Assembly: GCF_028476545.1 (NCBI RefSeq)
Contig: NW_026733009.1
Span: forward strand, 104,939 to 168,938
DNA: 64,000 bases
Source of the DNA: Physella acuta
Lineage: Eukaryota; Mollusca; Gastropoda; Physidae
Direction: 5' to 3'
The notes beneath the pieces are model-generated. The model did no database searches and was not told the DNA's origin. It saw nothing but the letters and a program-made list of their open reading frames with translations. This document shows, piece by piece, positions 34,933 to 42,000 of the stretch; the stretch's first letter is position 1, and each line of letters begins with the position of its first letter. Both the position numbers and the translations under genes were made by a program.

Positions 34933-35198
34933 TCTGTGTTTTGCATATAAATTCCATCATAGGGAGCTCTATTTGTAGTTATGCATACTATTAATACTAT
35001 CATGAAGTTTTTTTATGTCTGAAGAAAATTCATTTTTTATTGTTGATGATTTCCGATATTGGATTGTTTTTATTGATCGTTGTGATATTTTATTTTGGTG
35101 TTGTGATATTGGATGTTATTTTTATTGATGTGTTGTGATAAATACTTTTGTTTGGTGTTTGAACATTTTTGCTGTAGCAAGAGCTATCTGATGAGTGA
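16275..35198 (+). CDS. Clock: CLOCK, circadian bHLH-PAS transcription factor (spliced gene, 5' end missing)
   Basis: CLOCK pairs with BMAL/CYCLE, binds CACGTG E-boxes in the nucleus and drives the circadian feedback loop. Seventeen exons whose phases agree at every junction give about 772 residues with the first exon 13 donor. In order they encode an acidic leader (1-18), the bHLH '[18 protein letters not shown]' (20-68), PAS-A (about 95-200), PAS-B with '[18 protein letters not shown]' and '[13 protein letters not shown]' (about 240-345), a Ser/Thr-rich linker, and a Gln-rich tail. The tail segment '[13 protein letters not shown]' corresponds to the coiled-coil region encoded by vertebrate CLOCK exon 19. 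The fit to CLOCK/NPAS2 is close; invertebrates normally have one such gene, hence CLOCK. The initiator exon is not identified. Introns are loaded with minisatellites and transposons, and several splice sites are tandemly repeated. The last long exon seems to carry one extra G. Confidence 0.95.
16720..16868 (+). CDS. Clock: CLOCK exon b: bHLH domain
   Basis: Acceptor TTTTCCAG, donor CAAG|GTTATA. It encodes the complete basic helix-loop-helix: basic region '[13 protein letters not shown]', loop with '[12 protein letters not shown]', helix 2 'AIQFLRNHQ'. The Glu and paired Arg used by bHLH-PAS proteins for E-box contact are present. Confidence 0.95.
17088..17179 (+). CDS. Clock: CLOCK exon c: linker into PAS-A
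   Basis: Acceptor TTGTTTCAG, donor GAG|GTAAGA. It encodes '[20 protein letters not shown]', nearly the same as the vertebrate CLOCK segment that leads into PAS-A. Confidence 0.93.
17283..17372 (+). CDS. Clock: CLOCK exon d: start of PAS-A
   Basis: Thirty codons, phase 0 at both ends, acceptor TTCCCAG and donor CCT|GTAAGT. Contains '[15 protein letters not shown]', the conserved PAS-A strand-turn-helix of CLOCK. Confidence 0.93.
17498..17582 (+). CDS. Clock: CLOCK exon e: PAS-A middle
   Basis: Acceptor TTTTCAG, donor CAAA|GTAAGC. Encodes '[20 protein letters not shown]', matching the PAS-A 'SIFNFIPEGEHSEV' region by position and character. Confidence 0.9.
17735..19055. repeat. 27 bp minisatellite in CLOCK intron, with 601 bp higher-order period
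   Basis: About 48 tandem copies of a 27 bp unit (TTGACAAGACTTGTTA plus GTGTAGGACTA or CTGTAGCACTA). A marker variant 'gtgtaggatgatt' recurs at 17,831, 18,135, 18,432 and 18,736. A 7 bp insertion version occurs at about 18,008 and 18,609. The array is therefore itself duplicated in blocks of 304 plus 297, or 601 bp. Long open frames on both strands follow from the 27 bp period and are not genes. It ends about 15 bp before the exon f acceptor. Confidence 0.97.
19071..19190 (+). CDS. Clock: CLOCK exon f: PAS-A end
   Basis: Acceptor CATCTGTTGCAG lies just after the 27 bp minisatellite. Donor GAAG|GTAGAT. Encodes '[20 protein letters not shown]' and '[12 protein letters not shown]', the beta-sheet end of PAS-A. 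Confidence 0.92.
19191..19824. other. CLOCK intron, plain part
   Basis: AT-rich intron sequence before the splice-acceptor array. No exon or transposon boundary was recognised. Confidence 0.6.
19825..20346 (+). repeat. 98 bp tandem array of the CLOCK exon g acceptor and exon start (upstream half)
   Basis: Five full copies and one partial copy of a 98 bp unit, with starts at 19,825, 19,923, 20,021, 20,119, 20,217 and 20,315. Each full copy carries the intron tail 'atttcaattgccag' and the first 43 nt of exon g (ATGAGAGTATGCTG...). The copies are almost identical. Read as exon, each copy gives D-M-P-F-V-N and then TAG, because the exon sequence stops at 43 nt and the intron part of the next unit follows. 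The last copy is interrupted by the 3 kb insertion that starts near 20,347. Confidence 0.95.
20347..23403. mobile_element. 3 kb non-autonomous DNA transposon inserted in the acceptor array
   Basis: The segment interrupts an otherwise continuous 98 bp array. Its ends contain the inverted pair TAGCTAGGCCAATGC (20,348) and GCATTGGCCTAGCTA (about 23,386). The array trinucleotide TGA is present on both sides (before 20,347 and after 23,403), a possible 3 bp duplication with a few extra bases. Inside the left half is a direct duplication of about 370 bp (about 20,640-21,000 and 21,010-21,340, sharing 'tataacgctcagggtt' and 'gatatcggaccgcaaag'). No transposase is encoded. The rest is AT-rich and unassigned. 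Confidence 0.75.
23404..23921 (+). repeat. 98 bp tandem array of the CLOCK exon g acceptor (downstream half)
   Basis: The array resumes with 'gaactgagagttatttcaat'. Exon-start copies begin at 23,432, 23,530, 23,628, 23,726, 23,824 and finally 23,922. Only the last continues into the complete exon. Together with the upstream half there are eleven acceptor copies, ten of them decoys. Confidence 0.95.
23922..24105 (+). CDS. Clock: CLOCK exon g: PAS-A/PAS-B linker and PAS-B start
   Basis: The last copy of the repeated acceptor (CAATTGCCAG) joins exon f in phase 1 and gives '[20 protein letters not shown]'. The exon continues with '[13 protein letters not shown]' and the PAS-B opening '[18 protein letters not shown]', which is a near-exact CLOCK signature. 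Donor CACAG|GTCTTT. The first 43 nt exist in ten further upstream copies. Confidence 0.95.
24250..24356 (+). CDS. Clock: CLOCK exon h: PAS-B
   Basis: Acceptor CTCTTTCAG, donor CAAT|GTGAGT. Encodes '[20 protein letters not shown]' followed by '[15 protein letters not shown]', the most conserved part of CLOCK PAS-B. Confidence 0.95.
24357..25372. other. CLOCK intron, 1 kb
   Basis: Mostly unique AT-rich intron. A piece near 24,595-24,640 ('gtatttgaagacctatttta') resembles one near 29,427-29,470, so a dispersed repeat is likely. A short doublet 'actagtgtaactctag' lies near 25,210-25,245. No gene. Confidence 0.5.
25373..25520 (+). CDS. Clock: CLOCK exon i: PAS-B end (PAC)
   Basis: Acceptor TTATTGACAG, donor GTAGG|GTAAGT. 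Encodes '[20 protein letters not shown]', then '[20 protein letters not shown]' and 'CTNTVVG', the PAC motif of CLOCK. Confidence 0.95.
25521..25668 (+). repeat. 31 bp acceptor-bearing array that makes up the whole CLOCK intron i
   Basis: The 148 bp intron is built of tandem units of about 31 bp (AGTTGATCTTTTCATTTTCC then TCTAGATATAA). Acceptor-like TAGs end at 25,548, 25,579, 25,610 and 25,641, and the real one at 25,668. The first unit begins inside the donor. Use of the first decoy would run into a stop in the next unit. Use of 25,641 would keep the frame and add nine residues (YKDDVLFSR). Confidence 0.85.
25669..25892 (+). CDS. Clock: CLOCK exon j: post-PAS linker
   Basis: Acceptor CTTTTTTCTAG, donor TCAA|GTTAGT. 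Begins '[13 protein letters not shown]', the counterpart of vertebrate 'YAEVRAERRRELG'. It then becomes low-complexity with Asn/Thr/Ser-rich repeats ('[20 protein letters not shown]'). Confidence 0.9.
25925..26172 (+). repeat. 29 bp acceptor-bearing array before CLOCK exon k
   Basis: Nine copies of a 29 bp unit built on GATGTGTCAGTTAACCT. The CAG ends fall at 25,940, then every 29 bp to 26,172; the second copy has CAA. The last CAG is the real acceptor. Use of a decoy would read A+TT AAC CTG TGA, a stop after two codons. Confidence 0.93.
26173..26366 (+). CDS. Clock: CLOCK exon k: Ser/Gln-rich region
   Basis: Acceptor GATGTGTCAG (last of nine copies), donor AAG|GTTAGC. Encodes '[20 protein letters not shown]' and Thr/Ser-rich sequence, phase 1 in and phase 0 out. 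No domain is recognised beyond the low-complexity CLOCK tail. Confidence 0.85.
26395..26873. repeat. 15-16 bp minisatellite in CLOCK intron
   Basis: About 30 copies of GGTATGACTGAAGTAA, mixed with GGTATGACTGGAGGAT variants. It ends about 20 bp before the next acceptor. The minus-strand frames ([13 protein letters not shown]-like) are repeat by-products. Confidence 0.95.
26893..27024 (+). CDS. Clock: CLOCK exon l: Ser/Val-rich region
   Basis: Forty-four codons, phase 0 at both ends. Acceptor ATTTGTACAG, donor CAGG|GTAGGA. Encodes '[20 protein letters not shown]' and '[20 protein letters not shown]'. Confidence 0.85.
27110..27640. repeat. compound minisatellite in CLOCK intron
   Basis: A first part has short steps on 'tgtcaacacatcttgtcatt'. 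A second part has about six units near 60 bp built on 'atcagcacattttgttttta' and 'tgtcagcataatttgtcatt'. It ends about 25 bp before the exon m acceptor. Confidence 0.9.
27665..27748 (+). CDS. Clock: CLOCK exon m, shortest form
   Basis: Acceptor TTGCTTTTCAG. Encodes '[20 protein letters not shown]' and 'SVSRSDQS', 28 codons, to the first of twelve identical donors TCA|GTGAGT. Phase 0 joins to exon n as DQS-YQTG. Use of later donors lengthens this exon by multiples of nine codons. Confidence 0.85.
27738..28068 (+). repeat. Clock: 27 bp tandem donor array at CLOCK exon m
   Basis: Twelve copies of a 27 bp unit each contain TCA|GTGAGT, a full match to the intron side of the 5' splice consensus. 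GT positions run from 27,749 to 28,046 in steps of 27. The unit is nine codons, S-D-Q-S-V-S-P-I-C, with no stop, so every donor leaves the reading frame intact at the next exon. One copy reads F for I, otherwise the copies are identical. Confidence 0.95.
28114..28354 (+). CDS. Clock: CLOCK exon n: Gln-rich coiled coil
   Basis: Acceptor ATTCTTGTCAG, donor CTTG|GTAAGT. Encodes '[18 protein letters not shown]', '[17 protein letters not shown]' and a His/Gln run. In vertebrate CLOCK the matching segment (IHRQQEELRKIQEQL) belongs to the exon 19 region needed for transactivation and CIPC binding. Confidence 0.95.
28463..28633 (+). CDS. Clock: CLOCK exon o: Gln-rich tail
   Basis: Acceptor TTTAAATCAG, donor GCAG|GTAACT. 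Encodes '[20 protein letters not shown]', then '[12 protein letters not shown]' and '[14 protein letters not shown]'. The motif NHIFLSP recurs in the next exon, which suggests an old internal exon duplication. Confidence 0.9.
28634..28953. other. CLOCK intron start with hAT-like scrap
   Basis: From 28,779 the text 'cagggttcccacagagccag' followed by GGAAAATT/AATTTTCC-rich sequence resembles the end of a common animal DNA repeat. No matching far end was found, so the class stays open. Confidence 0.35.
28954..29285. repeat. 26 bp minisatellite in CLOCK intron
   Basis: About 12.5 nearly identical copies of a 26 bp unit, CCTTATGTAGTCTGTCCAGT plus six bases. Confidence 0.96.
29560..30372. repeat. 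16 bp minisatellite in CLOCK intron
   Basis: About 45 copies of AAATGGACACTTGCAC, with some 15 bp versions lacking one G. The edges (29,560-29,660 and 30,362-30,385) hold diverged copies such as CCTGAATGGACACTTG, while the centre is homogeneous. Long Met/Thr/Cys or Cys/Val/Ser open frames here are repeat by-products. Confidence 0.97.
30568..31627 (+). mobile_element. transposon fragment with DUF6570-like coding sequence and inverted ends
   Basis: About 40 bp at each end are imperfect inverted copies: 'gtttgtctttccatcaaatc' then TTGCGATCGAAATTT on the left, and the reverse complement of 'gatagcaagatttgaatgc' then AAACAAACAGAC on the right. The inside (31,174-31,539) encodes '[19 protein letters not shown]', '[20 protein letters not shown]' and '[16 protein letters not shown]'. 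This matches the cysteine-rich N-terminal module (DUF6570) of Helitron/PIF1-like helicase proteins as I know them. The rest of such a protein is absent, so the copy is truncated and dead. The combination with inverted termini is unusual for Helitrons. Confidence 0.65.
30830..31160 (+). pseudogene. Arg/Glu-rich repeated coding relic of the same element
   Basis: In the frame that continues into the cysteine-rich part, three repeats of about 22 codons read '[20 protein letters not shown]'. The unit is a 66 bp tandem repeat, and stops interrupt the frame near 30,949 and 31,142. Charged spacer repeats of this kind precede the DUF6570 part in related element proteins. Confidence 0.5.
31639..32008. 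mobile_element. MITE-like element with nested inverted repeats
   Basis: The outer inverted repeats are about 50 bp: 'ccacgttttctgattgaact' then AAAAAGTAGAAAATAAATGC on the left (31,645), and the reverse complement at 31,955-32,000. A second inverted pair inside, 'gaaaaacgtggggcgccg' (31,714) and 'cggcgccccacgtttttc' (31,864), gives a long foldback. No coding capacity. Confidence 0.8.
32009..32898. other. CLOCK intron, AT-rich remainder
   Basis: Nothing coding is seen. A possible transposon scrap starts CAGGGATGTGACTTCCC at 32,161. A G-run lies at 32,789-32,799. Confidence 0.45.
32899..33114 (+). CDS. Clock: CLOCK exon p: C-terminal region, frame disturbed by one base
   Basis: Acceptor TTCTTGCCCAG. 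It starts '[20 protein letters not shown]' and '[20 protein letters not shown]'. The literal frame then ends at TGA 33,081-33,083. The next frame, entered at the G run 33,020-33,024, instead reads '[20 protein letters not shown]' and 'SNFGVPFEQ' up to the donor CAG|GTTATT. That frame gives phase 0, which fits the following exon. One extra G (five instead of four) is the simplest account: an assembly slip or a real frameshift. Confidence 0.75.
33115..33540. other. last CLOCK intron, plain part
   Basis: T-rich intron with short GTGTGTG steps. Nothing coding. Confidence 0.5.
33551..33890. repeat. 36 bp minisatellite in last CLOCK intron
   Basis: About nine copies of a 36 bp unit (AAACTGTCAACCTCTAATTT then TGAATCCTAGATTTT). 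Copies differ by single bases. The first copy is diverged. Confidence 0.95.
34226..34527. repeat. 17 bp minisatellite in last CLOCK intron
   Basis: About eighteen copies of TGTCTTGTATTTGTTGG or its TTGATGG version. Confidence 0.95.
34860..34930. repeat. (CA)n-(TA)n microsatellite
   Basis: CACACACA is followed by more than 25 TA steps (34,876-34,926). Such tracts vary in length between individuals. Confidence 0.95.
35178..35198 (+). CDS. Clock: CLOCK exon q: predicted terminal coding exon
   Basis: Acceptor TTTTTGCTGTAG is followed by CAA GAG CTA TCT GAT GAG TGA (QELSDE, stop). It joins the phase 0 donor of exon p to give ...GVPFEQ-QELSDE. The call rests on phase, acceptor quality and the polyadenylation signals that follow. 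Evidence is moderate because the exon is only 21 nt of coding sequence. Confidence 0.5.
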   Translation, partial: QELSDE

Positions 35199-36012
35199 TG
35201 TGAATGGGCCAGTTCTCAACTGGCTGGGACCACACACACACACATTTCTTGTATACAAATGTGCAATAAAAAACTGGCAGCTAAGTGTTGCTGGTTAACT
35301 TAAAAATGAAAGTAAAAGCTAAGCTAGACTTGTATCATGTGCTGTAAATAAAAATACTCGTACAGGGTCTGTTTTCACTTAGCATGTGAGCTCCTATCAT
35401 AACCTACCTTTGATTGCTGTTCATTTGTTTGACATTTTGATGTATGAGCTGCTTATTTGGATGGAGGAGAATGAAAACTTGTAGGTCCACTGGGCTGACA
35501 GAGGAATACTAGTGTAAAGCTGCTTTCATGCCCCCACCTCTTGTGCTCTGATGTGAAGATATGAAGAATAACTAGGTTTTGAACTAGGCTTGAACAGTGC
35601 ACAGAAGTTTGTTTGTGTAGCTATTGTAAGGCTTGAACAGTGCACAGAGGTTTGTTTGTGTAGCTATTGTAAGGCTTGAACAGTGCACAGAGGTTTGTTT
35701 GTGTAGCTATTGTAAGGATTGAACAGTGCACAGAGGTTTGTTTGTGTAGCTATTGTAAGGATTGAACAGTGCACAGAGGTTTGTTTGTGTAGCTATTGTA
35801 AGGCTTGAACAGTGCACAGAGGTTTGTTTGTGTAGCTATTGTAAGGCTTGAACAGTGCACAGAGGTTTGTTTGTGTAGCTATTGTAAGGCTTGAACAGTG
35901 CACAGAGGTTTGTTTGTGTAGCTATTGTAAGGATTGAACATTCCACTTGTATTGTATCACTGTTGTACAAGATGGCTGTTCATGCATATTTGAATAAAGC
36001 CTAGGCCTTATC
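35199..36012 (+). other. Clock: CLOCK 3' untranslated region
   Basis: Follows the predicted stop. AATAAA signals lie at 35,265, 35,347 and 35,993. Contains a 43 bp minisatellite. The exact 3' end cannot be read from DNA alone. Confidence 0.5.
35587..35938. repeat. 43 bp minisatellite near CLOCK 3' end
   Basis: About eight copies of a 43 bp unit (CTTGAACAGTGCACAGAGGT then TTGTTTGTGTAGCTATTGTAAGG). An AATAAA lies 55 bp further on, so the array may be part of the CLOCK 3' UTR. Confidence 0.95.
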
Positions 36013-36061
36013 TCTAACACTGTCTTGCCTTGGTTCTACTTCTCTGACATGTGTGTGTGGA

Positions 36062-36150
36062 GCTCTGGTACATCAGGATGTGTACAGCACATCAAAGCTG
36101 TGTACATCAGGATGTGTACAGCACATCAAAGCTGTGTACATCAGGATGTG
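36062..36150. repeat. 34 bp short tandem repeat
   Basis: Two and a half copies of 'gtacatcaggatgtgtacag' plus 'cacatcaaagctgt'. Confidence 0.9.
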
Positions 36151-36385
36151 TTTTGAAATTTTACCAACACTTGAGAACATTAAAAAACTATTTTTGTAAT
36201 GGTAAGAAAATAATGAGCAGTGAGGAGTCAAATAACAGCTAGCAAGAATACCTGCCCCAGCTTACAAGCCAAACATGTGCATTTCATCAGTGCTGTGGAT
36301 ATGCCTTATCTACAAGCTCAAATATTTGCCACTGGCCTGTAGTCAAGCTGCACATGATTACACAGCATGACCCACTCAGTACATG

Positions 36386-37735
36386 CCTATCTAATATATA
36401 AAGTTCAATTCAGTATGTTTTTAAAATGTTTGTCGTGGATTACAAAGGAATATAAGAAAACACGAAAAAAAACGATACTTCCATGAATTCAAGTGTTAGA
36501 TTATTAAAGTGCTCATGGTCTGAATTTATGAGTTAAAAAATTTACGTTTTATTACTTTGTTTTGGTGTTAGGAAAAAATAATTACATAATTAGCGGGGAT
36601 TCATTAAGTGTAATGTTATTGGTATTTTTGATACTGCCTTTTATTTATTCCATACACTAAACGTACTGTTTTTTTCTGATTATTTTTAATCAATAACAGT
36701 TAATAAGCCAGGTCCCTAAATGTTTTTTTTCCATTTACGGATAAGCTTGGAGTATTATAATAGTTCACTAAATTGAAACAGGCGCGTCCGCCGGCGCCCC
36801 AGCAGGGTTCGATTTGGCGCCCTGGGCCAACCTGTGAGCACTATGGTGCATAATTTCGCTTTAAACAGTGCGATAGACCAGTAGCGTAGCTAGGTCGGGT
36901 TTCACCCGGTGCAGCACTTAATGGTGTCATCGCCCAGAGGCGCAGCGACCCTTCCCGGGGACACATTTTCGATTTGCACCCCCCCCCCTCAAACCAAACT
37001 TTCGATTTCAATACCCCCCCTCCCTCAAGGTTTTCTCTCTATAGTTTGCTATTTTTTGCCTTTGTGTCACCCAGTGCGGTCCTAGCCTCCCGTGTTCGGT
37101 TTGGCGCCTGTGTTCGTTTAAGTGAGTGCAAAAGACTATGAATAAGTTGGGGTACTATAGTAATTTATTAAGCTAAACAGGCGATTCCACCGGCACCCCG
37201 GGCTAGACTGTGAGCACTTTGCATTTATGTTCGCATTAGTGTTTTCTTTGTGTTTAGGTTGCGTTTGAGTTTTGATTTGGTTCATTTTTGTTCTTTCTTT
37301 TTCGTTTGTGTTTTTTTCTTTGGGTTTGTATTTGTTTGTGGTTGGTTTTGTGTTTTTGTTTGTGTTATAGTTTGTATTTTTGTTTGCTTTTTTTGTGTTT
37401 TGGTTTGTTGTGGTTTGGGTGGGCAGTGCCGGGTATATGCTGATTAATAAACACACATGTCATGTTCCTTTACAGATAGGTTTCAGAAAGCTCTTTTATA
37501 GACACCTACACCAAACTACAAGAAGATATACAATTCTATATAATACTAGCCTTCCCGGTTTGTGTTGTGGTTCTGTTGTGTTAATGTTGTGTTTGTTTGT
37601 GTTATGTTCGCAGTTCTTTTTTTTTGGTGTGTTTTGGTTTTGGTTGGTTGTGGTTAGGGTGGGCAATGCCGGGTATATGCTGATTACAAAACACGTCATG
37701 GTCCTTTACAGATAGGTTTTTCACAGAGTCCAGAA
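36386..37735 (+). mobile_element. Helitron-like element, copy B (rearranged)
   Basis: Matches copy A (7,222-8,274) in the opposite orientation, from 'tatctaatatataaag' through 'aattagcggggatt', 'ggataagcttggagta', 'gtgagtgcaaaagact' to 'ggcaatgccgggtatatg'. About 320 bp of other DNA (36,787-37,105) interrupt it. The 3' part is present twice (37,428-37,485 and 37,655-37,730). The true 3' CTAG end was not found in this orientation. Confidence 0.5.
36787..37105. repeat. insertion inside Helitron-like copy B
   Basis: Copy A reads straight through 'caggcgcgttcgtttaag', whereas here extra sequence lies between 'aggcgcg' and 'ttcgtttaag'. It contains 'cagtagcgtagctaggtcgg' and 'ggtgcagcacttaatggtg', related to the repeat at 16,010-16,085, and poly-C runs. 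Confidence 0.55.
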
Positions 37736-38775
37736 TCTTTGTATAGGTATAAAAATATCTTCCCTCAGTATACAAATCTGGTCTTAGTGTATAAAAAATC
37801 TGGACTAGTGTATTAAAAAATGTATTTTTAGACTTGAACTAATGGAGATTTTCTTCAACCTGAGTCTCATGAGACACCTCTACCTCAACAATTATACTTA
37901 TAAATTCTCTAACTGGGAAGCAAAAAAAAAATTTAAAATGTTCATGAAACTATTTCTCTACTCTATTAAATCAATGTGAAAGTGAATGTAAACAGATAAA
38001 AGTGAAGTGGTCAAAACTCCGGCCAGCCTTACATTTCTGGCTGAACCATTCAATTTAAAACCATCTGTGTGGAAACAGTAATTAAAATTAGAGGATATTT
38101 TTTTTTAAATTATTAAAAAACAACGTTTTTGTCAATATACATTTTTACTCAGCTTCTGACTTTAAAGAGATCTAGACATGGCTCAAATAGTTAGCACAGG
38201 AAACTCTCTCCCCTGACAAGTAACCAAGATCTCTGCACCAGGATGCAGGAAAATATTTGTAAGATTTTTTCGCACTCCAATAGCAAATAATGATCTGATC
38301 TAAGCACAATTTTTTACAGCAACTTAACACTTTTTAAAAGTCTTGATTATACCTTGATTTACATCAGGCTGTAGGCAGTACAAGATGATACATTTTTAAA
38401 ACATCACTTGAAAAATTGATTCATTAAAATATTTACAGTTTTCTACATTAATATCAATACACTCTTCTTAGTGAAAATGGATAGTAACAAATTAAGTTAA
38501 GATATTTGTTACTGCTAAAATTAAATGAGATAAATGTTACTGGTGTACCCTTGCAGTGTTACTTCATGCTGTGGGTTCTCCAAGTATATTTATATTATTT
38601 AGTCATGTCAATGAATGGTTTCAAACTGAGAAAATCTTTGTAAAACAAAGATTTGTAACCATGAAAAAATTCAGGAAGTTAACGCAGAAATTTAACTTTG
38701 ACCCAGAGGTGAAATTCACAGAAAATGCTATTTTCACTTTCCTTGAATGAGATGAAATTCACAGCAAACTTTTTT
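37736..38775. other. convergent intergenic region between CLOCK and AnmK
   Basis: AT-rich sequence downstream of both genes. No open frame of interest, no RNA gene and no transposon end was recognised. Confidence 0.55.
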
Positions 38776-39027
38776 TCATTTTTCCCGAATGATTCTCAGT
38801 TCATTGACCCCCAAACTTTTCTTTCTAATCATGAAGTTGAAGCGGTCCTGTAGACTGGGCTTGTTGTTGCACAGGGTGCCATGGTGGATGCTGCCGGACA
38901 CTGTGTCTGTCTTGCTGCCAGTCACAGAGCTGAACACATTCTCCATGTTGAGCAGGGACCTCAGACCAAGGAAAGCAAAGATCAGCGCCTCTTTGTATTC
39001 CACCAGCTCATCATCTGTCTCCACAAT
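38776..39027 (-). CDS. anmK: AnmK exon 6
   Basis: Acceptor TGTTGCCAG, stop TGA at 38,776-38,778. Encodes '[20 protein letters not shown]' and '[18 protein letters not shown]', then a charged tail ending 'NELRIIREK'. The family usually ends shortly after the GG/SG-x-H motif, so this copy has about 30 extra residues. Confidence 0.93.
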   Translation of the reverse strand: MVETDDELVEYKEALIFAFLGLRSLLNMENVFSSVTGSKTDTVSGSIHHGTLCNNKPSLQDRFNFMIRKKSLGVNELRIIREK

Positions 39028-42000
39028 CTGGCAACAAGGCAATGTTTCTTCATTTTGGAAAAATACATAAACTCACCTTTAAGTCATCATGTTACTGACC
39101 TTTAGTCATGTCACTGACCTTTAGTCATGTGACTGACGTCTATGTCATTTTGTCACTGACCTTTATGTTTGTCACTGACCTTTATGTTGTGCCTGCCAAG
39201 CTTCCCCTTTAGATCCAGCATGAGAGTTGTGTTAAAAGCCCCGCCCCCTGTGACCAACACGGAGCCCTGGGCTTTGTTGATGGCCTTGACACAACAGCTG
39301 GTCACATGGTCTGTGATGTGCTCAGTGTATGTTCGCAACAAGTCAGGGATGGCATATTTCTCTTTCTGTCTCATAAAATATTATTACAATAATAACTTTT
39401 TTGGTTGCCTTTAATATGAACAGTTTGTATGATAGTTTTCTAATAGCACTGTGAGAACGTGACCTACTTTAGATGTGAGAACATGACCTACTTTAGATGT
39501 GAGAATATGACCTACTTTAGATGTGAGAATATGACCTACTTTAGATGTGAGAATATGACCTACATTAAGCAGAGGAAAAACTTTGCTTGATGCCCACTCA
39601 AACCCCAGGGAGCGAGGTCCTGTCTGTTTATAATAGTCCAGCTGGTCAAGTTTCTCCAACAGTTCTGGGATGACTTGTCCAGTGGCTGCCAGCTGTCCAC
39701 CATCATCGTAGCTCAGGTCTGGGTTGTGGCACTTGGCTAGGTGGTTCAGCACCATGTTACAGCAACAGATGTCAAAACCACTGTCACCCTGTGGAGTGTC
39801 AGAGGTTAGCTGGGGTGTCAGAGCTTAGCTGGGGTGTCATAGGTTAGCTGGGGTGTCAGAGTGACATAGGTTAGCTGGGGTGTCATAGGTTAGCTTGGGT
39901 GTTAGAGGTTAGCTGGGGTGTCAGAGGTTAGCTGGGGTGTCAGAGGTTAGCTGGGGTGTCAGAGTGTCAGAGGTTAGCTGGGGCGTCAGAGGTTAGCTGG
40001 GGTGTCAGAGGTTAGCTGGGGTGTCATAGGTTAGCTGGGGTGTCATAGGTTAGCTGAGGTGTCAGAGGTTAGCTGGGGTGTCATAGGTTAACTGGGGTGT
40101 CATAGGTTAGCTGGGGTGTCAGATGTTAGCTGGGGTGTCAGAGGTTAGCTGGGGTGTCAGAGTGTCATAGGTTAGCTGGGGTGTCAGAGGTTAGCTGGGG
40201 TGTCATAGGTTAGCTGGGGTGTTAGAGGTTTGCTGGGGTGTCAGAGGTTAGCTGGGGTGTCAGAGTGTCATAGGTTAGCTGGGGTGTCAGAGGTTTGCTG
40301 GGGTGTCAGAGGTTAGCTGGGGTGTCAGAGTGTCATAGGTTAGCTGGGGTGTCAGAGGTTAGCTTGGGTGTTAGAGGTTAGCTGGGGTGTCAGAGGTTAG
40401 CTGGGGTGTCAGAGTGTCATAGGTTAGCTGGGGTGTTAGAGGTTAGCTGGGGTGTTAGAGGTTAGCTGGGGTGTAAGAGGTTAGCTGGGGTGTCAGAGGT
40501 TAGCTGGGGTGTCAGAGGTTAGCTGGGGTGTCAGAGGTTAGCTGGGGTGTCAGAGGTTAGCTGGGGTGTCAGAGGTTAGCTGGGGTGTCAGAGGTTAGCT
40601 GGGGTGTCAGATGTTAGCTGGGGTGTCAGAGTGTCATAGGTAGCTGGGGTGTCATAGGTTAGCTTGGGTGTCAGAGGTTAGCTGGGGTGTCAAAGGTTAG
40701 CTGGGGTGTTAGAGGTTTGCTGGGGTGTCAGAGGTTAGCTGGGGTGTCAGAGGTTAGCTGGGGTGTCAAAGGTTAGCTGGGGTGTCAGAGTGTCATAGGT
40801 TAGCTGGGGTGTCAGAGGTTAGCTGGGGTGTCATAGGTTAGCTGGGGTGTCAGAGGTTAGCTGGGGTGTCAGAGGTTAGCTGGGGTGTCAGAGTGACATA
40901 GGTTAGCTGGGGTGTCAGAGGTTAGCTGGGGTGTCAGAGGTTAGCTGGGGTGTCAGATGTTAGCTGGGGTGTCAGAGGTTAGCTGGGGTGTCAGAGGTTA
41001 GCTGGGGTGTAATAGGTTAGCTGGGGTGTCAGAGTGACATAGGTTAGCTGGGGTGTCAGAGGTTAGCTGGGGTGTCAGAGGTTAGCTGGGGTGTCAGATG
41101 TTAGCTGGGGTGTCAGATGTTAGCTGGGGTGTCAAAGGTTAGCTGGGGTGTCAGATGTTAGCTGGGGTGTCAGAGGTTAGCTGGGGTGTAATAGGTTAGC
41201 TGGGGTGTTAGAGGTTTGCTGGGGTGTCAGAGGTTAGCTGGGGTGTCAGAGGTTAGCTGGGGTGTCAAAGGTTAGCTGGGGTGTCAGAGTGTCATAGGTT
41301 AGCTGGGGTGTCAGAGGTTAGCTGGGGTGTCATAGGTTAGCTGGGGTGTTAGAGGTTTGCTGGGGTGTCAGAGGTTAGCTGGGGTGTCTTAGGTTAGCTT
41401 GGGTGTTAGAGGTTAGCTGGGGTGTCAGAGGTTAGCTGGGGTGTCAGAGTGTCATAGGTTAGCTGGGGTGTCAGAGGTTAGCTGGGGTGTCAGAGGTTAG
41501 CTGGGGTGTCAGGGGTTAGCTGGGGTGTCAGAGGTTAGCTGGGGTGTCAAAGGTTAGCTGGGGTGTTAGAGGTTTGCTGGGGTGTCAGAGGTTAGCTGGG
41601 GTGTCAGAGGTTAGCTGGGGTGTCAAAGGTTAGCTGGGGTGTCAGAGGTTAGCTGGGGTGTCAGAGGTTAGCTGGGGTGTCTTAGGTTAGCTGGGGTGTT
41701 AGAGGTTAGCTGGGGTGTCAGAGGTTAGCTGGGGTGTCATAGGTTAGCTTGGGTGTAAGAGGTTAGCTGGGGTGTCAGAGGTTAGCTGGGGTGTCAAAGG
41801 TTAGCTGGGGTGTTAGAGGTTTGCTGGGGTATCAGAGTGTCATAGGTTAGCTGGGGTGTCATAGGTTAGCTGGGGTGTCAGATGTTAGCTGGGGTGTCAG
41901 AGTGTCATAGGTAGCTGGGGTGTCATAGGTTAGCTTGGGTGTTAGAGGTTAGCTGGGGTGTCAGAGGTTAGCTGGGGTGTTAGAGGTTTGCTGGGGTGTC

